Origin: Fusibacter sp. 3D3
GTDB taxonomy: Bacteria > Bacillota > Clostridia > Peptostreptococcales > Acidaminobacteraceae
Length of the DNA stretch: 64,000 nt
NCBI RefSeq assembly: GCF_001748365.1
Contig: NZ_BDHH01000010.1
Location: 1-64,000, forward strand
Direction: 5' to 3'
In this document: one piece after another, positions 37,354 to 46,633 of the stretch
How the letters are laid out: each line of letters starts with the position of its first letter
Position numbering within the stretch: the stretch's first letter is position 1
Made by a program: the position numbers and the translations under genes
The notes under the pieces: generated by a model
The model's input: the letters and a program-made list of their open reading frames with translations, nothing else
Told to the model about the DNA's origin: nothing
Databases searched by the model: none

Positions 37354-40248
37354 ATGTGGAAATTTGAAAAGAGAACATACAAACCCGAAGCACAAATGCT
37401 TGATGAGAGTTTATTCATGGTAGGCAATGGCTACATAGGCGTTAGAGGGTGTTTTGAAGAGGGCTATCCAGGGGGCGAAACCATAAGAGGCACTTATATC
37501 AATGGCCTTTATGATAGAGTGCCCATGATACATGCGGAGATGGCTTATGGATTTCCAACCGTTCAAGATAAACAGCCCCGTTTGATCGATACTCAGACTT
37601 GTGTGGTCTATCTTGATGGCGAACCCGTAAGCCTCATCGCAGGCCGTTATAAGGCTTATTTGAGAAGCGTAGATTACCTGAAAGGGGAAACGCTTAGAAG
37701 TTATACTTTTGTTACAAGATCAGGCAAAGAAGCGCAGTTGTGCTTTAAACGATTGGCATCATTTGTAGAAAAAAATGTTTTAGTCTATAGCATTGAAGTA
37801 GAATACGAGGGTCTAATAGAGCTTGTGAGCATCTGTGATACCAACATTGAAAATTACAGTAACCCTAATGATCCAAGAACAGGACAAAGTCACACCAAAT
37901 TGATGAAACTCATGGCACTCTCTTATAATGGAAGTGATGTCCATGCGATGATGCAGACGCAAAATACAGAAATAAAACAAGCCACTGCGATTCGTCACAA
38001 AGTAAAGTCTGTTTGTGAAAATGAGATGACACACGTTTCAAAGGAACACTTCATAGAAACACATATCAAAGGCAAGAATCAGGTGACATTAGACAAGGTC
38101 TGTTTGTTCACAGACAGCTTAAGAGCTGAAAATATTGATGCGGATGTAAGACGGCTTTTGAGTCGTTTAGAGGATGAGCACGATTATGAGTATTTTTCAA
38201 AGCGTCAGAGCGCTTACTTAAGTGAATTTTGGGATAAAACAGGGATTGAAATTGAGGGTGCACCTGCAGATCAAATGGCAATTCGGTACATGCAATATCA
38301 ATTGCTTCAATCTGTGGGGACGGATTTCAATGCCAATATTTCAGCCAAAGGTTTGTCTGGTGAAGGTTATGAGGGCCATTATTTTTGGGATACTGAAATC
38401 TATGTACTGCCAGTGATGCTTTTTAATCAACCAGAACGCGCGAAAACACTGTTAAAGTATAGACATCATATATTGCCTCAAGCTAGACTTCGCGCTCAGG
38501 AACTTGGTCATCATAAAGGTGCTGCCTATGCGTGGCGTACGATATCTGGAATAGAGTGCTCGGGTTACTTTCCTGCGGGAACGGCGCAATATCATATCAA
38601 TGCAGATATAGCTTATGCCTTTATTCAATACTATTTATATACAGGTGATTTAGATTTTATGGCATCTGCAGGCGCAGAAGTCCTCTTTGAAACGGCTCGA
38701 ATTTGGCTTGAGATTGGTCACTTTTATCAGGGCACATTTCAAATTCATAATGTCACTGGACCAGATGAATACACAGCAATCGTCAATAACAACTACTATA
38801 CCAATGCCATGGCGAAATATCACTTGATGTGGGCGTGCACATTTTATAATCTATTTAAAAATTCAACGGATGCAAACCTTTCTGCGCAAACGGAAGCTCT
38901 TTTTGAAAGCATTCAGCTCACTGATGATGAAGTGCAAATGATGCAAAAGGCATCTGATCAGATGTACTTTGAGTTTGACGGAGATTTACAGTTATACGCT
39001 CAAGACGATTCCTTTTTAAGCAAGCCAAGATGGCCTTTTGAAACGGCAGATCCCACTAAAAGACCTTTGCTGTTATATTACCATCCGCTGACGATTTATA
39101 GGCATCAAGTGCTTAAACAAGCGGATACTGTGTTAGCCCATTTTTTACTGGAAGAATATGCTGATAAACAGGCTATCAAGAATGCCTTTAATTTTTATGA
39201 GGGCTTAACCACACATGATTCCTCGCTTTCAAGTTGTATTTATGGCATTGTGGCCTCCAAATGTGGTTTTGACCAAAAAGCTTATGCTTATTTTAAAGAA
39301 TCTATCGTCCTTGATCTTGAAGATACACATCACAACACGAAAGATGGACTCCATATGGCCAATATGGCTGGAAGCCTTTTAGGGGTTATTGCAGGATTTG
39401 CAGGTCTTAAAATCACTGAAAATGGCATTGCGCTTAAACCACATCTACCAAAGCAGTGGCAAAGTCTTAAATTTAAAATTGAATTTAAAGGACGCTTAAT
39501 TGCCTTTGAGTTGAGCCATGATCAGTTGGATTGTCAACTTTTAAAAGGGAATCCTATAAGCATTGAGCTTCAGGATCAGTTAAAACTGCTCAGGTCAAAT
39601 TCAGTACCTTACAAGGGCATTGTATTTGACTTAGACGGGGTTTTAACCGAGACCAGTCATGCACACTATTTAGCGTGGAAAGCACTCGCAGAAGCTTTAA
39701 ATTTCAGTGTGCCTGACACCCTTGAAGATCAAGTAAGAGGCATCTCAAGGCGAGCAGCCCTTGATCTGGTACTGGCATATTCGGAAGATGCTTCAAAATA
39801 TACTGAAGCAGAAAAAGAAGCCTTTGCCACAAAGAAAAATGAGATTTATCTTGAAAAAATAGCGGACTATACGGCACGTGATTTATGTGAGGGCGCAAAT
39901 GAACTCCTCTCCTTCTTAAAGCAGAAGGGCTTTAAAATTGCACTTGCTTCTGCAAGTCGAAATGCACCTTTCTTGATCCAAGCAATGGGCATTGAAAGTT
40001 ATTTTGATGTGGTAGTGAATCCTTTGGAGATTGAGCAAGGGAAACCAGCGCCGGATATTTTTTTAAAGGCATGTGAACTCATAGCCTTAAAGCCCGATGC
40101 GTGTATTGGGATTGAGGATGCCTATGCAGGTATTGAGAGCATAAAATCAGCAGGGCTATTGCCCATTGGGATTGGTAATGCTGAAATGCTTTACAACAGT
40201 GATATCGTTTTAAAAAATTTGAAAATGCTTCTAGAACTGTTGAAATAA
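37354..40248 (+). CDS. Fusion protein: GH65 disaccharide phosphorylase and beta-phosphoglucomutase
   Basis: A bifunctional 964-residue enzyme. The N-terminal part (about 1-740) is a GH65 phosphorylase with the catalytic acid Glu in VTGPDEYTAIVNNNYYTN (about 475). It splits an alpha-glucosyl disaccharide (maltose, trehalose, kojibiose or nigerose type) into beta-glucose 1-phosphate and glucose. The C-terminal part (about 750-964) is a HAD-superfamily beta-phosphoglucomutase with the Asp pair in IVFDLDGVLTET, turning beta-glucose 1-phosphate into glucose 6-phosphate. The two steps follow one another, so the fusion channels the intermediate. ATG 37354 is 9 bp after GGGAGG, whereas ATG 37348 is only 3 bp after it. 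The exact disaccharide cannot be decided. Confidence 0.92.
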   Translation: MWKFEKRTYKPEAQMLDESLFMVGNGYIGVRGCFEEGYPGGETIRGTYINGLYDRVPMIHAEMAYGFPTVQDKQPRLIDTQTCVVYLDGEPVSLIAGRYKAYLRSVDYLKGETLRSYTFVTRSGKEAQLCFKRLASFVEKNVLVYSIEVEYEGLIELVSICDTNIENYSNPNDPRTGQSHTKLMKLMALSYNGSDVHAMMQTQNTEIKQATAIRHKVKSVCENEMTHVSKEHFIETHIKGKNQVTLDKVCLFTDSLRAENIDADVRRLLSRLEDEHDYEYFSKRQSAYLSEFWDKTGIEIEGAPADQMAIRYMQYQLLQSVGTDFNANISAKGLSGEGYEGHYFWDTEIYVLPVMLFNQPERAKTLLKYRHHILPQARLRAQELGHHKGAAYAWRTISGIECSGYFPAGTAQYHINADIAYAFIQYYLYTGDLDFMASAGAEVLFETARIWLEIGHFYQGTFQIHNVTGPDEYTAIVNNNYYTNAMAKYHLMWACTFYNLFKNSTDANLSAQTEALFESIQLTDDEVQMMQKASDQMYFEFDGDLQLYAQDDSFLSKPRWPFETADPTKRPLLLYYHPLTIYRHQVLKQADTVLAHFLLEEYADKQAIKNAFNFYEGLTTHDSSLSSCIYGIVASKCGFDQKAYAYFKESIVLDLEDTHHNTKDGLHMANMAGSLLGVIAGFAGLKITENGIALKPHLPKQWQSLKFKIEFKGRLIAFELSHDQLDCQLLKGNPISIELQDQLKLLRSNSVPYKGIVFDLDGVLTETSHAHYLAWKALAEALNFSVPDTLEDQVRGISRRAALDLVLAYSEDASKYTEAEKEAFATKKNEIYLEKIADYTARDLCEGANELLSFLKQKGFKIALASASRNAPFLIQAMGIESYFDVVVNPLEIEQGKPAPDIFLKACELIALKPDACIGIEDAYAGIESIKSAGLLPIGIGNAEMLYNSDIVLKNLKMLLELLK

Positions 40249-40345
40249 GTATACCTCGGGGACGCCGAATAAATAAAGATTGTATAGTGGTTCATAGAAA
40301 CATATAATTAAGGTTACAAGTGTACCATTTGAGAGGAGAACCATT

Positions 40346-40822
40346 ATGAATAAAAGTGAAAATTTCACTGTGAACCATTTAAATCTTCAAAAAGGATTAT
40401 ATGTTTCTAAAATGATGAAGTTGGGCGAAGAATCGCTGACATTCTTTGATTTAAGAATGAAATTACCCAATAGAGAGAAGATGAGTGTCAATGGTATTCA
40501 TACCATTGAACATTTAATGAATGCTTTTTTTTCAACCGATAAAGAAATAGGCGCGCAATTTGTCTACTTTGGTTCAAGGGGTAGCCTTACAGGGATGACT
40601 TTGATCCTTCAAGGGACTTATACTGCGAAAGAAATGTTGCCTCATGTAAAACGCGCTTATGAATATGTGGCTTCGTTTAGAGGTGACGTGATCAAAGTCA
40701 ATAAAACAGAATGTGGCAATCATGAACTTCATAGCTTGACAGATGCGAGACAAGAAGCTGAGGACTATCTCAAGATTCTTAAAAAAGCGGATGACAGCGT
40801 TCTCAATTACCCAGTTCTATAA
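40346..40822 (+). CDS. luxS: LuxS-family S-ribosylhomocysteine lyase homologue, catalytic Cys missing
   Basis: LuxS cleaves S-ribosylhomocysteine to homocysteine and the precursor of autoinducer-2. At 158 residues the size is right. The metal site is present: His52 and His56 in HTIEHL and Cys123 in TECGNHELHSL. The conserved Arg is in FDLRMKLPN, and the general base Glu55 is kept. The catalytic cysteine motif (usually MGCRTGFY) is replaced by FGSRGSLTGMT (about 75-85), which has Ser where Cys belongs and about three extra residues. The enzyme may be inactive, altered or a paralogue. ATG follows GAGAGGAG. Monocistronic. Confidence 0.85.
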   Translation: MNKSENFTVNHLNLQKGLYVSKMMKLGEESLTFFDLRMKLPNREKMSVNGIHTIEHLMNAFFSTDKEIGAQFVYFGSRGSLTGMTLILQGTYTAKEMLPHVKRAYEYVASFRGDVIKVNKTECGNHELHSLTDARQEAEDYLKILKKADDSVLNYPVL

Positions 40823-40834
40823 AGGTATCCTTAT

Positions 40835-40898
40835 AAAGCACTCTATAAAGCACTCTTTCAATTCGATTTTAAAATCTTATTGATCAGAGTGCTTTTTT
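40835..40898 (+). terminator. Intrinsic terminator with duplicated arm
   Basis: AAAGCACTCT occurs twice in tandem (40835-40844, 40847-40856), and either copy can pair with AGAGTGCTTT (40886-40895), which is followed by T. The loop is long (about 29 nt) and itself contains a weak AT stem. Confidence 0.75.
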
Positions 40899-40937
40899 GC
40901 AGCCTTAATGTAAAGCTGATGAGGGCAATAAAAAAAA

Positions 40938-40992
40938 TTGACATATATATCACAACGTGATATATTGAACTTAGATGTATCACGTCGTGATA
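40938..40992 (+). promoter_or_regulatory. Promoter with twin PadR operators
   Basis: TTGACA (40938-40943) and TATATT (40961-40966) are 17 bp apart. Operator 1, ATATATCAC-N3-GTGATATAT, lies across the spacer and -10 box (40945-40965). Operator 2, TATCAC-N3-GTGATA, is at 40978-40992. Their centres are about 30 bp (three turns) apart, suited to cooperative binding by the PadR protein encoded next. Confidence 0.85.
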
Positions 40993-41007
40993 TATAAGGA
41001 GACGAAA

Positions 41008-41340
41008 ATGTTAGCACATATGATCGACAAATATATACCTATGACTGAGACGGCTTATCTGATTTTGCTTGCGCTTTTTAATGAAAACCATGGATATGGG
41101 GTTATTTTAGAGGTGGAAAAAATGACACAGGGCAGAATTCGGATAGGACCTGGGACCATTTATGGCACATTGTCAAAAATGGAGGAAGATGGTTTGATTG
41201 TGGCAATTAGAGCAGAAAATAGAAGGAAAATTTATAAGCAAACCCAGATGGCTGCTGAACTCATGCAAGTGGAGATTAAGCGAATAGGGGAATTGTACCA
41301 ATATGGTCTTGAGTGGAGGTTGAAAAATGAACAATTATAA
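41008..41340 (+). CDS. PadR-family transcriptional regulator
   Basis: A winged-helix repressor of 110 residues (MTETAYLILLALFNENHGYG, then GTIYGTLSKMEEDGLI). The frame opens at ATG 40975, but that codon lies inside operator 2. AAGGAGA precedes ATG 41008, which is the chosen start. Its stop overlaps the next gene by 14 bp, so PadR and the DUF2812 membrane protein form a coupled pair that is probably autoregulated through the twin operators. Confidence 0.9.
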   Translation: MLAHMIDKYIPMTETAYLILLALFNENHGYGVILEVEKMTQGRIRIGPGTIYGTLSKMEEDGLIVAIRAENRRKIYKQTQMAAELMQVEIKRIGELYQYGLEWRLKNEQL

Positions 41341-41854
41341 AACACAGTTTTTTTTATGGTGGGGCTGGAATTGCGAACCCTTTGAAAATCATCTGGAGTC
41401 TATGGCATCAAAAGGATGGATTCTAGAAAGAAGTATGCTTGGACATACACGTCTATTTTTTAAAAGAGCAGAACCCTCAAAAATAAGATATTGTGTCGAC
41501 TATCAAAATGACATTAATTTATCAGGTGAATACCGTCATATTATGGAGGATGACCAATGGCAGCTTATTAACAAGTTAAGCGGGTGGTATCTATGGCAGA
41601 AAAGCTATGAGACTCAGCGTCCCTCTATCTTTACGGATAAGCAATCTCTGATAGAGCGGAACAATAGATTGCTTAAGTTTGCGATCATCATTGCGTCAGC
41701 TCAGATACCACTGGCAATAATTGTCCTTTCAAATGCAATGCAATGGGCGCACCAGATCGGTTTTTTAGTCTATTGTTTTTACGGCTTGTTTTTTGGCTTA
41801 ATGGGGTACAGCATTTATAGCCTTATAAAGCAAAATAGAATTTTAAAAGGATAA
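41327..41854 (+). CDS. DUF2812-family membrane protein
   Basis: A 175-residue protein. The N-terminal half (about 1-100) has the DUF2812 features FENHLESMASKGWILE and YRHIMEDDQWQLI, and two membrane helices follow (about 117-138 and 143-165). DUF2812 proteins are commonly encoded next to PadR regulators in Firmicutes. Their function is not known, and an envelope-stress or antimicrobial response role is only a guess. Confidence 0.85.
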   Translation: MNNYKTQFFLWWGWNCEPFENHLESMASKGWILERSMLGHTRLFFKRAEPSKIRYCVDYQNDINLSGEYRHIMEDDQWQLINKLSGWYLWQKSYETQRPSIFTDKQSLIERNNRLLKFAIIIASAQIPLAIIVLSNAMQWAHQIGFLVYCFYGLFFGLMGYSIYSLIKQNRILKG

Positions 41855-41960
41855 ATCATAAAAGCGTAAAAATAACATAGTGGAAGGTTTTTTGTTAGTT
41901 TACATTTTTAGTGGCCAAATCGGAATTTATTCGATTGCCCCTTAGGTGAGCTCTTATGGG

Positions 41961-43325
41961 TCAAGTGATTTCTTTTATAGTTTTAGCCGATTTGTGCATA
42001 AAAGGTCTCCAAAACGGATAAATCAAAATTGTAAAAAGTGAAAGCAAAGTCAAAAAGAAGGTAAACGGCACATATTGAACCGCTGAAATCCCCGTGAGTT
42101 GCTTGATGACTAATCCATTGACATTCCACGGGATCAGCCCTACCACATTCAGCCCTACATTGGCTATGGCCATGACTAAAAGTGATCGTGGGACTTGAAA
42201 TGCATCGTATTTGTCTTTTAGATATTTTCCAGTGATCATGGCAGTCATTGCTTGAGAACAGGTAATCATGGAGAGCACCAGTCCTAAAAGTGCTGTATTT
42301 CGAATGAGCTGCGCTTCTGTTTTAACATTTTTCATAAAAGGTTCTATAATCACATCAATGAGTAGATCAGCCTCTAAAATGCCGTTTAAGCATGCACTGA
42401 GCAGGATGACTAAAAGCACATTGACCATGCTGAAAAGGCCAGTGGTTTTAAGCATGGAACCTAGGATGAGATGATCCGTATGATAGCCATAGAGCATATA
42501 GTCGACGAGCTCCCTAGTGGCAGCACCTTTCGCATATAACAAAAAGGCAGATGTAATGGCAACTAAGGTAAGTACTCTGTTGATAGGCACTTTAAAAATC
42601 AACAGTAATATCATCATGATCAGTGGCAAGAGCAAATAGAACTTGATGCCAAATACAGTGGCAATAACCGTATTTTGAATAAGCATTTGAGCATCTATTA
42701 TAAACGGTTTTCCCATCATGTAAAAAATAATCAAAGTGATGACATATGGGATGATGGAACTCTTTAATAAAAGCGGCATGTTTTTTCTGAAATCGGTATG
42801 CGTTACCGAAGAGGCAAGGTGTAATCCTGACGCCAGCGGAGATGTACGATCTCCAAAATAAGCACCTGAAAGCAATGCCCCTGTAAGTAATGGCAAAGCG
42901 ATATCCATTTGAAAAGCCAAACTCATAAAAAGAGGAATCAAAATAGTGAGTGTACCAATGGCCGTTCCAAGGAGCATGGAAAGCAATGTGGCAAGCACAA
43001 ATGCTGCTAAGAGCAGATTTTGGCCGATCATCATTTCTGAAAAGTGAACGATGAATGTGGGGAGAGCCCCACACCCCATCATAAGTGGTAAGGTAATACT
43101 GATTAGGAAAAGGAGTATGACTGTTTTTCTAATGGCAATTAAATTGTGCAATACAAGTTCTGGCACATCCGCTTTATGCGTACTGAGCGTGTAAGCTAAG
43201 ATAACCGTTGACAATATGGCAAAATAAAGGGGGACATCTAGTGAAATGGCAAGTGTAACACTTATGATGAGGCCTGAAATTACGATATAGGCTTTTCTCT
43301 TTTTTTTAGGTTCTATAAGGGTCAT
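41961..43325 (-). CDS. NhaC-superfamily transporter
   Basis: A 454-residue membrane protein with about 11-12 helices. LLSGAYFGDRTSPLASGLHL is the NhaC family motif. NhaC members are Na+/H+ antiporters, but related groups (YuiF-type) are predicted amino-acid, including histidine, transporters. It lies downstream of the his operon on the same strand, 84 bp after hisFIE. A second NhaC-like gene flanks the other side of the operon. The start ATG 43325 has CGGAG upstream. Confidence 0.82.
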   Translation of the reverse strand: MTLIEPKKKRKAYIVISGLIISVTLAISLDVPLYFAILSTVILAYTLSTHKADVPELVLHNLIAIRKTVILLFLISITLPLMMGCGALPTFIVHFSEMMIGQNLLLAAFVLATLLSMLLGTAIGTLTILIPLFMSLAFQMDIALPLLTGALLSGAYFGDRTSPLASGLHLASSVTHTDFRKNMPLLLKSSIIPYVITLIIFYMMGKPFIIDAQMLIQNTVIATVFGIKFYLLLPLIMMILLLIFKVPINRVLTLVAITSAFLLYAKGAATRELVDYMLYGYHTDHLILGSMLKTTGLFSMVNVLLVILLSACLNGILEADLLIDVIIEPFMKNVKTEAQLIRNTALLGLVLSMITCSQAMTAMITGKYLKDKYDAFQVPRSLLVMAIANVGLNVVGLIPWNVNGLVIKQLTGISAVQYVPFTFFLTLLSLFTILIYPFWRPFMHKSAKTIKEIT

Positions 43326-43408
43326 TGAAATACTCCGAAGTTATGTCATCCATATCATGGTACTGAAATCGATCTGAAAAGTCAATGAAACCTTAAAAAA
43401 CTCATGAA

Positions 43409-44746
43409 TTATTTAAAACGTTTTTTGAGTTCAGCTTCGAGTTCGCTGATATCAATATTTTGATTTGCCAAGAGCACAAGACTATGATAGAAGAGATCAG
43501 CCATTTCATAGAGCAGTTCCTCTTTAGAATTTTTGGCCCCAATGATGACTTCAGCACTTTCTTCGCCCACTTTTTTTAGAATTTTATCGATGCCTTTCTC
43601 AAAGAGGTAGTTGGTATAACTGCCTTCTACGGGATTTGCTTTACGGTCTTCTATGACTGTCATCAATTGAGTGAAGACATTTTTATCTTCCGGCATTTGG
43701 TTAAAGCAAGAATAACTTCCCGTATGACAGGCTGGCCCAGCTTCATCGACCCTCATTAAAAGGGTATCATTGTCACAGTCGTATCTTAAATCCACAAGCG
43801 CTTGTTTATTGCCAGAGGTTTCACCTTTAAACCAGAGCGATTGTCTGCTTCTGGAATAAAAATGGGTATATCCAGTTGTGATGGTTTTCTCTAAGGCTTC
43901 TGCGTTGACATAAGCAAGCATGAGCACAACACTTGTTTGAGCGGATTGAACGATGGCTGGAATGAGCTTTGCATCAAAAAGAGGTGCAAAATAACTTCGG
44001 ACTGGGATGCCCTCACGCTGGAGTTCAAATTTAACTTCTGGGATGCTGACCTTTTTAGAGTGAAAGATACTCGCCGCTAAACCCGCAGATATAGTGGTTT
44101 CTTTAAAGAGCTTGACGAAGTCCATTTTGTCACCAGCACCACCAGAGGCGATGATTGGAACAGTGACTTTAGATTCAATACTTTTTAAAAGGGGCAGATC
44201 GAAGCCCTTTTTACTGCCATCTGCGTCAATAGAGTTGATGCAGAGTTCTCCTGCACCGAGCTGAATGCCCTCTAAAATCCAATCTATAGCCGTTCTACCT
44301 GTATTCGTCCTCCCGCCGTGAGTGAAGACAATATAGTCATCGGCCACTTTTTTGATGTCCACTGAGAGCACGACGCATTGTGCGCCATATTTTAGGCTTG
44401 CTTCCTTAATCAAATGAGGGTTCAAAAAGGCCTGTGTGTTAATGGAAACTTTATCAGCACCTGATTTTAATAGGGCATCAAAGTCGTCTATGGATTTTAC
44501 GCCGCCACCCACTGTGAAGGGAATATTAATAGTCTTAGCGATCTCTGAAACAAGGTTTAAGAAAGGGCCTCGATCTTCTGTGGAAGCCATAATATCATAG
44601 AAGATGAGCTCATCTGCACCTGTGTCGCTGTAGTATTTGGCGATTTCAAGTGGGTCTGCGATGGTGATGACGTTTTCGAATTGCTGGCCTTTGACGACTT
44701 TGCCGTCTTTAATGTCTAAACAGGGGATTATTCTCTTTGCTAACAT
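43409..44746 (-). CDS. hisFIE: Trifunctional histidine biosynthesis fusion HisF-HisI-HisE
   Basis: Three enzymes in one chain of 445 residues. Residues 1 to about 252 are HisF, the cyclase half of imidazole glycerol phosphate synthase, with catalytic Asp in [10 protein letters not shown] and in LSVDIKK. About 255-350 is HisI (phosphoribosyl-AMP cyclohydrolase) with zinc Cys in YDCDND and [11 protein letters not shown]. About 355-445 is HisE (phosphoribosyl-ATP pyrophosphatase), ending in [15 protein letters not shown] and [13 protein letters not shown]. HisI and HisE are often fused, but fusion to HisF is unusual. No internal stop or frameshift is seen. AGGAGG lies 8 bp before ATG. It overlaps hisA by 7 bp. 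Confidence 0.95.
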   Translation of the reverse strand: MLAKRIIPCLDIKDGKVVKGQQFENVITIADPLEIAKYYSDTGADELIFYDIMASTEDRGPFLNLVSEIAKTINIPFTVGGGVKSIDDFDALLKSGADKVSINTQAFLNPHLIKEASLKYGAQCVVLSVDIKKVADDYIVFTHGGRTNTGRTAIDWILEGIQLGAGELCINSIDADGSKKGFDLPLLKSIESKVTVPIIASGGAGDKMDFVKLFKETTISAGLAASIFHSKKVSIPEVKFELQREGIPVRSYFAPLFDAKLIPAIVQSAQTSVVLMLAYVNAEALEKTITTGYTHFYSRSRQSLWFKGETSGNKQALVDLRYDCDNDTLLMRVDEAGPACHTGSYSCFNQMPEDKNVFTQLMTVIEDRKANPVEGSYTNYLFEKGIDKILKKVGEESAEVIIGAKNSKEELLYEMADLFYHSLVLLANQNIDISELEAELKKRFK

Positions 44747-45465
44747 AGGGGACCTCCTACAGCCTGTACAGCTTCTGAAAAAGTGAATTTCTGCTCGTAA
44801 AAGGCTTTGCCGATGATCACAGAAGGCACGCCAATGGATTTGAGAATTTTTAAATCTTCAAGCGAACTCACCCCACCAGAGGCTATAATTTCAGCTGTCG
44901 TTAAATTTTTAATCGATTTATAGGTATTGATATCAGGACCCGTGAGCATACCGTCTCTAGAAATATTAGTGACGAGCAGCGATTGACATCCGATCTCTGA
45001 AATGGTTTTAATAAAGGTGTTTAGGCTTGTCTTGCTCTCTTGTTGCCAACCTTCGGTCATTACATAGTCATTTTTAAAGTCTATCGCGCAGACGATTTGG
45101 GACTTGTAGCGCTCTAAGATGTCTTTGAAAGTATCAAAATCTTTAAGGGCAAGGGAACCGATGACGATGCGATTAACACCACATGCCACAAGGGTCTCAA
45201 CATCTTTTAGTGATCTGATGCCACCGCCAAATTGGATATTTAAAGCGGTTTCTTTAGCGATTTCTTTTAGATTTGAAAGGTTGACAAATTCACCGTTGAG
45301 GGAGCCGTCAAGATCGACGATGTGTATGTCCTTTGCACCTTGTGATTCCCAAAATTTAGCGGCGTCTAGAGGGTTGTCATAATAGACCTTCTTTTGATTA
45401 AAATCACCTTGGGTCAACCGAACGCATTTTGAGCCGCTGATGTCAATGGCTGGAAAAATTCTCAT
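44740..45465 (-). CDS. hisA: HisA: ProFAR isomerase
   Basis: 1-(5-phosphoribosyl)-5-[(5-phosphoribosylamino)methylideneamino]imidazole-4-carboxamide isomerase, 241 residues, a (beta-alpha)8 barrel. [15 protein letters not shown] carries the first catalytic Asp and [14 protein letters not shown] the second. Phosphate loops are FGGGIRS and ASGGVSS. Overlaps hisH by 4 bp and hisFIE by 7 bp, so translation is coupled. Confidence 0.95.
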   Translation of the reverse strand: MRIFPAIDISGSKCVRLTQGDFNQKKVYYDNPLDAAKFWESQGAKDIHIVDLDGSLNGEFVNLSNLKEIAKETALNIQFGGGIRSLKDVETLVACGVNRIVIGSLALKDFDTFKDILERYKSQIVCAIDFKNDYVMTEGWQQESKTSLNTFIKTISEIGCQSLLVTNISRDGMLTGPDINTYKSIKNLTTAEIIASGGVSSLEDLKILKSIGVPSVIIGKAFYEQKFTFSEAVQAVGGPLC

Positions 45466-46073
45466 AGAGCCTCCTGAGTTAATTTATAAAATTGCTTGAT
45501 GAGTTTGGCACCCAGTGCACTGCTTTTTTCTGGGTGAAATTGCATGCCGTAGACATTGCCTCTACCGACGATTGCGGGGACCTTGCTCTTTTCATAATCC
45601 ACATAGGCATAGACGTATTGGGGATCAAGTGGCGCGAGATATGAGTGTACAAAGTAAGCGTATCCCTCTATGTTTGCAAAGGGTGACTTGGCAGTATGCA
45701 CTAAGTTATTCCAGCCCATATGTGGAATCGTAGAAACGGCATCCTTATCAAAGAGATCAATGGTGCCAGGGATTAACCCCAAACCTTGCCATGTGCCATT
45801 TTCCAAACTTTTTTCATAGAGGAGCTGCATGCCGAGACAGATGCCGAGGACTGGAATTTTCATGTCGACCGCTTCTATAAGTGTTTGGTCCAGACCAAGT
45901 GTTTTAAGCGCTTTCATCGCATCTTCAAAGGCACCAACCCCGGGTAAGATGATATGAGTTGCCGTTAAAATTGCTTTGGGATCAGCAGAAAGCTTTGTGT
46001 CAGGATCTATCTTACGAAAGGCATTTAATACATTAAAGATGTTACCTACGCCATAGTCGATAATAATTGTCAT
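45462..46073 (-). CDS. hisH: HisH: glutamine amidotransferase subunit of IGP synthase
   Basis: Provides ammonia to HisF. A 203-residue class I amidotransferase with the nucleophile Cys in GICLGMQLLYE (about 78) and His-Glu in YGMQFHPEKS (about 180-185). It works with the HisF part of the fusion protein encoded two genes downstream. Overlaps hisB by 1 bp and hisA by 4 bp. Confidence 0.95.
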   Translation of the reverse strand: MTIIIDYGVGNIFNVLNAFRKIDPDTKLSADPKAILTATHIILPGVGAFEDAMKALKTLGLDQTLIEAVDMKIPVLGICLGMQLLYEKSLENGTWQGLGLIPGTIDLFDKDAVSTIPHMGWNNLVHTAKSPFANIEGYAYFVHSYLAPLDPQYVYAYVDYEKSKVPAIVGRGNVYGMQFHPEKSSALGAKLIKQFYKLTQEAL

Positions 46074-46633
46074 TATAAAACTCCTTTCGTTGAGGGGAGT
46101 GAATCACTTGTAACCATCAGTGCGCGTCTGAGCGTAATGGCGGTGCCTTTGAAAATAGCTTCAAGCATGTGATGTGTATTTTTACCTGCCAGTGTTGTAA
46201 TGTGGAGTGCCATTTTAGCATTTTGTAAAAAAGCTGTCATAAATTCTAGACACCATTCTGTTTCAAAACCACTTGTAACATTACTTGGGAAAGTTGCATC
46301 AAAAGCCAAATAGCTTCTCCCCGAGAGATCGATGGCGATTCTGACGAGTGTTTCATCCATGGGGATCAGACTATCTGCAAAGCGTTCAATGCCTGTTTTA
46401 TCAGGAAGGCTGTCATTAAAAGCCTTTCCCAGGAGGATACCAACATCTTCGATGATATGATGCGGATCATCACCCGTCACTGTGAGTGTGAGATTAAACC
46501 GGCCATGCTTTGCAAACTGTTCAAGCATATGTGTGAAAAAAGGAATAGGGGTTTTAATTTCGTATTGACCTTTCCCATAGGGTTCAAATTCAAGTTCAAC
46601 TTGGGTTTCAAATGTCTTTCTGCTGAGTTTCAT
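46073..46633 (-). CDS. hisB: HisB: imidazoleglycerol-phosphate dehydratase
   Basis: A monofunctional dehydratase of 186 residues (no HisN phosphatase domain). Metal-binding His clusters are in FFTHMLEQFAKHGRF, DPHHIIEDVGILLG and KNTHHMLEAIFKG. The frame extends to 46675, but the ATG at 46633 overlaps the hisC stop as ATGA and starts MKLSRKTFETQVELEF, the normal family N-terminus. A separate histidinol-phosphatase is therefore required and is not in the window. Confidence 0.94.
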   Translation of the reverse strand: MKLSRKTFETQVELEFEPYGKGQYEIKTPIPFFTHMLEQFAKHGRFNLTLTVTGDDPHHIIEDVGILLGKAFNDSLPDKTGIERFADSLIPMDETLVRIAIDLSGRSYLAFDATFPSNVTSGFETEWCLEFMTAFLQNAKMALHITTLAGKNTHHMLEAIFKGTAITLRRALMVTSDSLPSTKGVL

